Origin: Lentisphaerota bacterium
GTDB lineage: Bacteria > Verrucomicrobiota > Kiritimatiellia > RFP12 > UBA1067
Direction of reading: 5' to 3'
Length of the DNA: 6,496 bases
Assembly (NCBI GenBank): GCA_022839525.1
Contig: JALHET010000129.1
Coordinates: 1-6,496 of the forward strand
Translations under genes and position numbers: made by a program
Notes under the pieces: generated by a model
Database searches by the model: none
What the model saw: only the letters and a program-made list of their open reading frames with translations
Told to the model about the DNA's origin: nothing
Shown: in pieces, positions 6,064 to 6,496 of the stretch
Position numbering within the stretch: position 1 is the stretch's first letter
How the letters are laid out: each line of letters starts with the position of its first letter

Positions 6064-6496
6064 ATGAGTTTAATGGTTATGGATGAGGCGAATAGAGCAC
6101 GGGTTTACGGTGTGCCGGGGGAACGCGCCCGGGCCGCGGGTGTCATGCGGGCGGTCGGGCCGCTACTCGCCGCGCTTTTCGTGTGCGGGCTTTTTACCGG
6201 TGCGGCGCTGCCGCGTGTCGGGCTCGGAGCCGCAGGAGCCGGTTTTCTGGTTGCCGCCGGGGTGCTCGCGTGGGCGGTGCGCGACGGGCTTAGGGGGATC
6301 GACGCGTTTTTCAAAGGCGCGCGGGGCGAAGAGCGCGTGGCGGCCCTGTTGGCCGTTTTGCCGTCCGGCTATCATGTTTTTCACGATGTGGCCTGTTGCG
6401 GAGGGGCGGGGGGCATTGACCATGTGGTGGCCGGGCCGACGGGGCTCTTCGTGATTGAGACCAAGTGCTGGTCCGGCACGGTCACGTTTGACGGGG
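6064..6496 (+). CDS. Membrane-anchored NERD-domain protein, 5' part, cut by the window edge
   Basis: This frame has no stop before the window edge, giving 144 residues. After a short polar N-terminus come two hydrophobic segments (about 30-50 and 51-72) forming a likely hairpin anchor, then a NERD (nuclease-related) domain: GEERVAALLAVLP (88-100), YHVFHDV (103-109), GGIDHVVAGPTGLFVIETK (116-134). D119 and E132-x-K134 fit the PD-(D/E)xK-type active site of the family, with E89 as the upstream conserved acid. The family is thought to process nucleic acid, but its substrate is mostly unknown. Start choice: ATG 6064 with GGTGGCGGA (6045-6053) about 10 bases before it. ATG 6073 or 6079 and GTG 6046 are alternatives. 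The gene begins 27 bases after dxs. What follows the NERD domain (often a topoisomerase-type zinc finger, helicase or kinase) cannot be seen. Confidence 0.82.
   Translation, partial: MSLMVMDEANRARVYGVPGERARAAGVMRAVGPLLAALFVCGLFTGAALPRVGLGAAGAGFLVAAGVLAWAVRDGLRGIDAFFKGARGEERVAALLAVLPSGYHVFHDVACCGGAGGIDHVVAGPTGLFVIETKCWSGTVTFDG

Noticed and set aside
6083..6454. Plus-strand frame of 123 codons after dxs
   Set aside because: It is out of frame with the NERD-domain gene starting at 6064, which has clear family motifs. This frame has none.
1..6496. CRISPR array, tRNA/rRNA, insertion sequence, phage or known defence cluster
   Set aside because: No repeat-spacer pattern, RNA-gene signature, transposase or integrase motifs were found. 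A single NERD gene does not make a defence system.

Overview
The window is a GC-rich bacterial chromosomal segment in which every supported gene lies on the plus strand and genes are tightly packed. No RNA gene, CRISPR array, insertion sequence or phage gene is visible. The protein style (a complete but divergent Dxs, Hsp33, high G/C at third codon positions) points to a Gram-negative-type bacterium. A member of the Planctomycetes-Verrucomicrobia-Lentisphaerae-Kiritimatiellota sphere is my low-confidence guess, and no marker here proves it.

Layout. Bases 1-95 may hold the last codons of an upstream gene whose reading frame I cannot settle. Bases 74-1513 encode an unrecognised protein of 473-479 residues, with a faint protein-kinase-like layout in its second half. 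Fifteen bases later, 1529-2413 encodes the redox-regulated chaperone Hsp33 (hslO), with the full CxC...CxxC zinc centre. A 101-base gap (2414-2514) carries short repeats and a small GC hairpin but no clear promoter. Bases 2515-4143 encode a polytopic GT-C-type (PMT/ArnT-like) glycosyltransferase with the QDEGWY loop motif. Its stop codon directly abuts the start of dxs (4144-6036), 1-deoxy-D-xylulose-5-phosphate synthase. From 6064 to the window edge runs the first part of a membrane-anchored NERD-domain protein, which has no stop codon inside the window.

How the genes may work together. Two close-packed groups are seen: unknown gene-hslO, and glycosyltransferase-dxs-NERD. Dxs feeds the MEP isoprenoid pathway, which makes the polyprenyl-phosphate carriers that GT-C enzymes use as sugar donors, so the second group has a plausible but unproven logic. 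Hsp33 is a housekeeping stress protein and does not explain its unknown neighbour. I see no clear defence or mobile system. The features most worth following up are the unknown 479-residue protein, the non-consensus cofactor-pocket residues of Dxs, and the truncated NERD protein.
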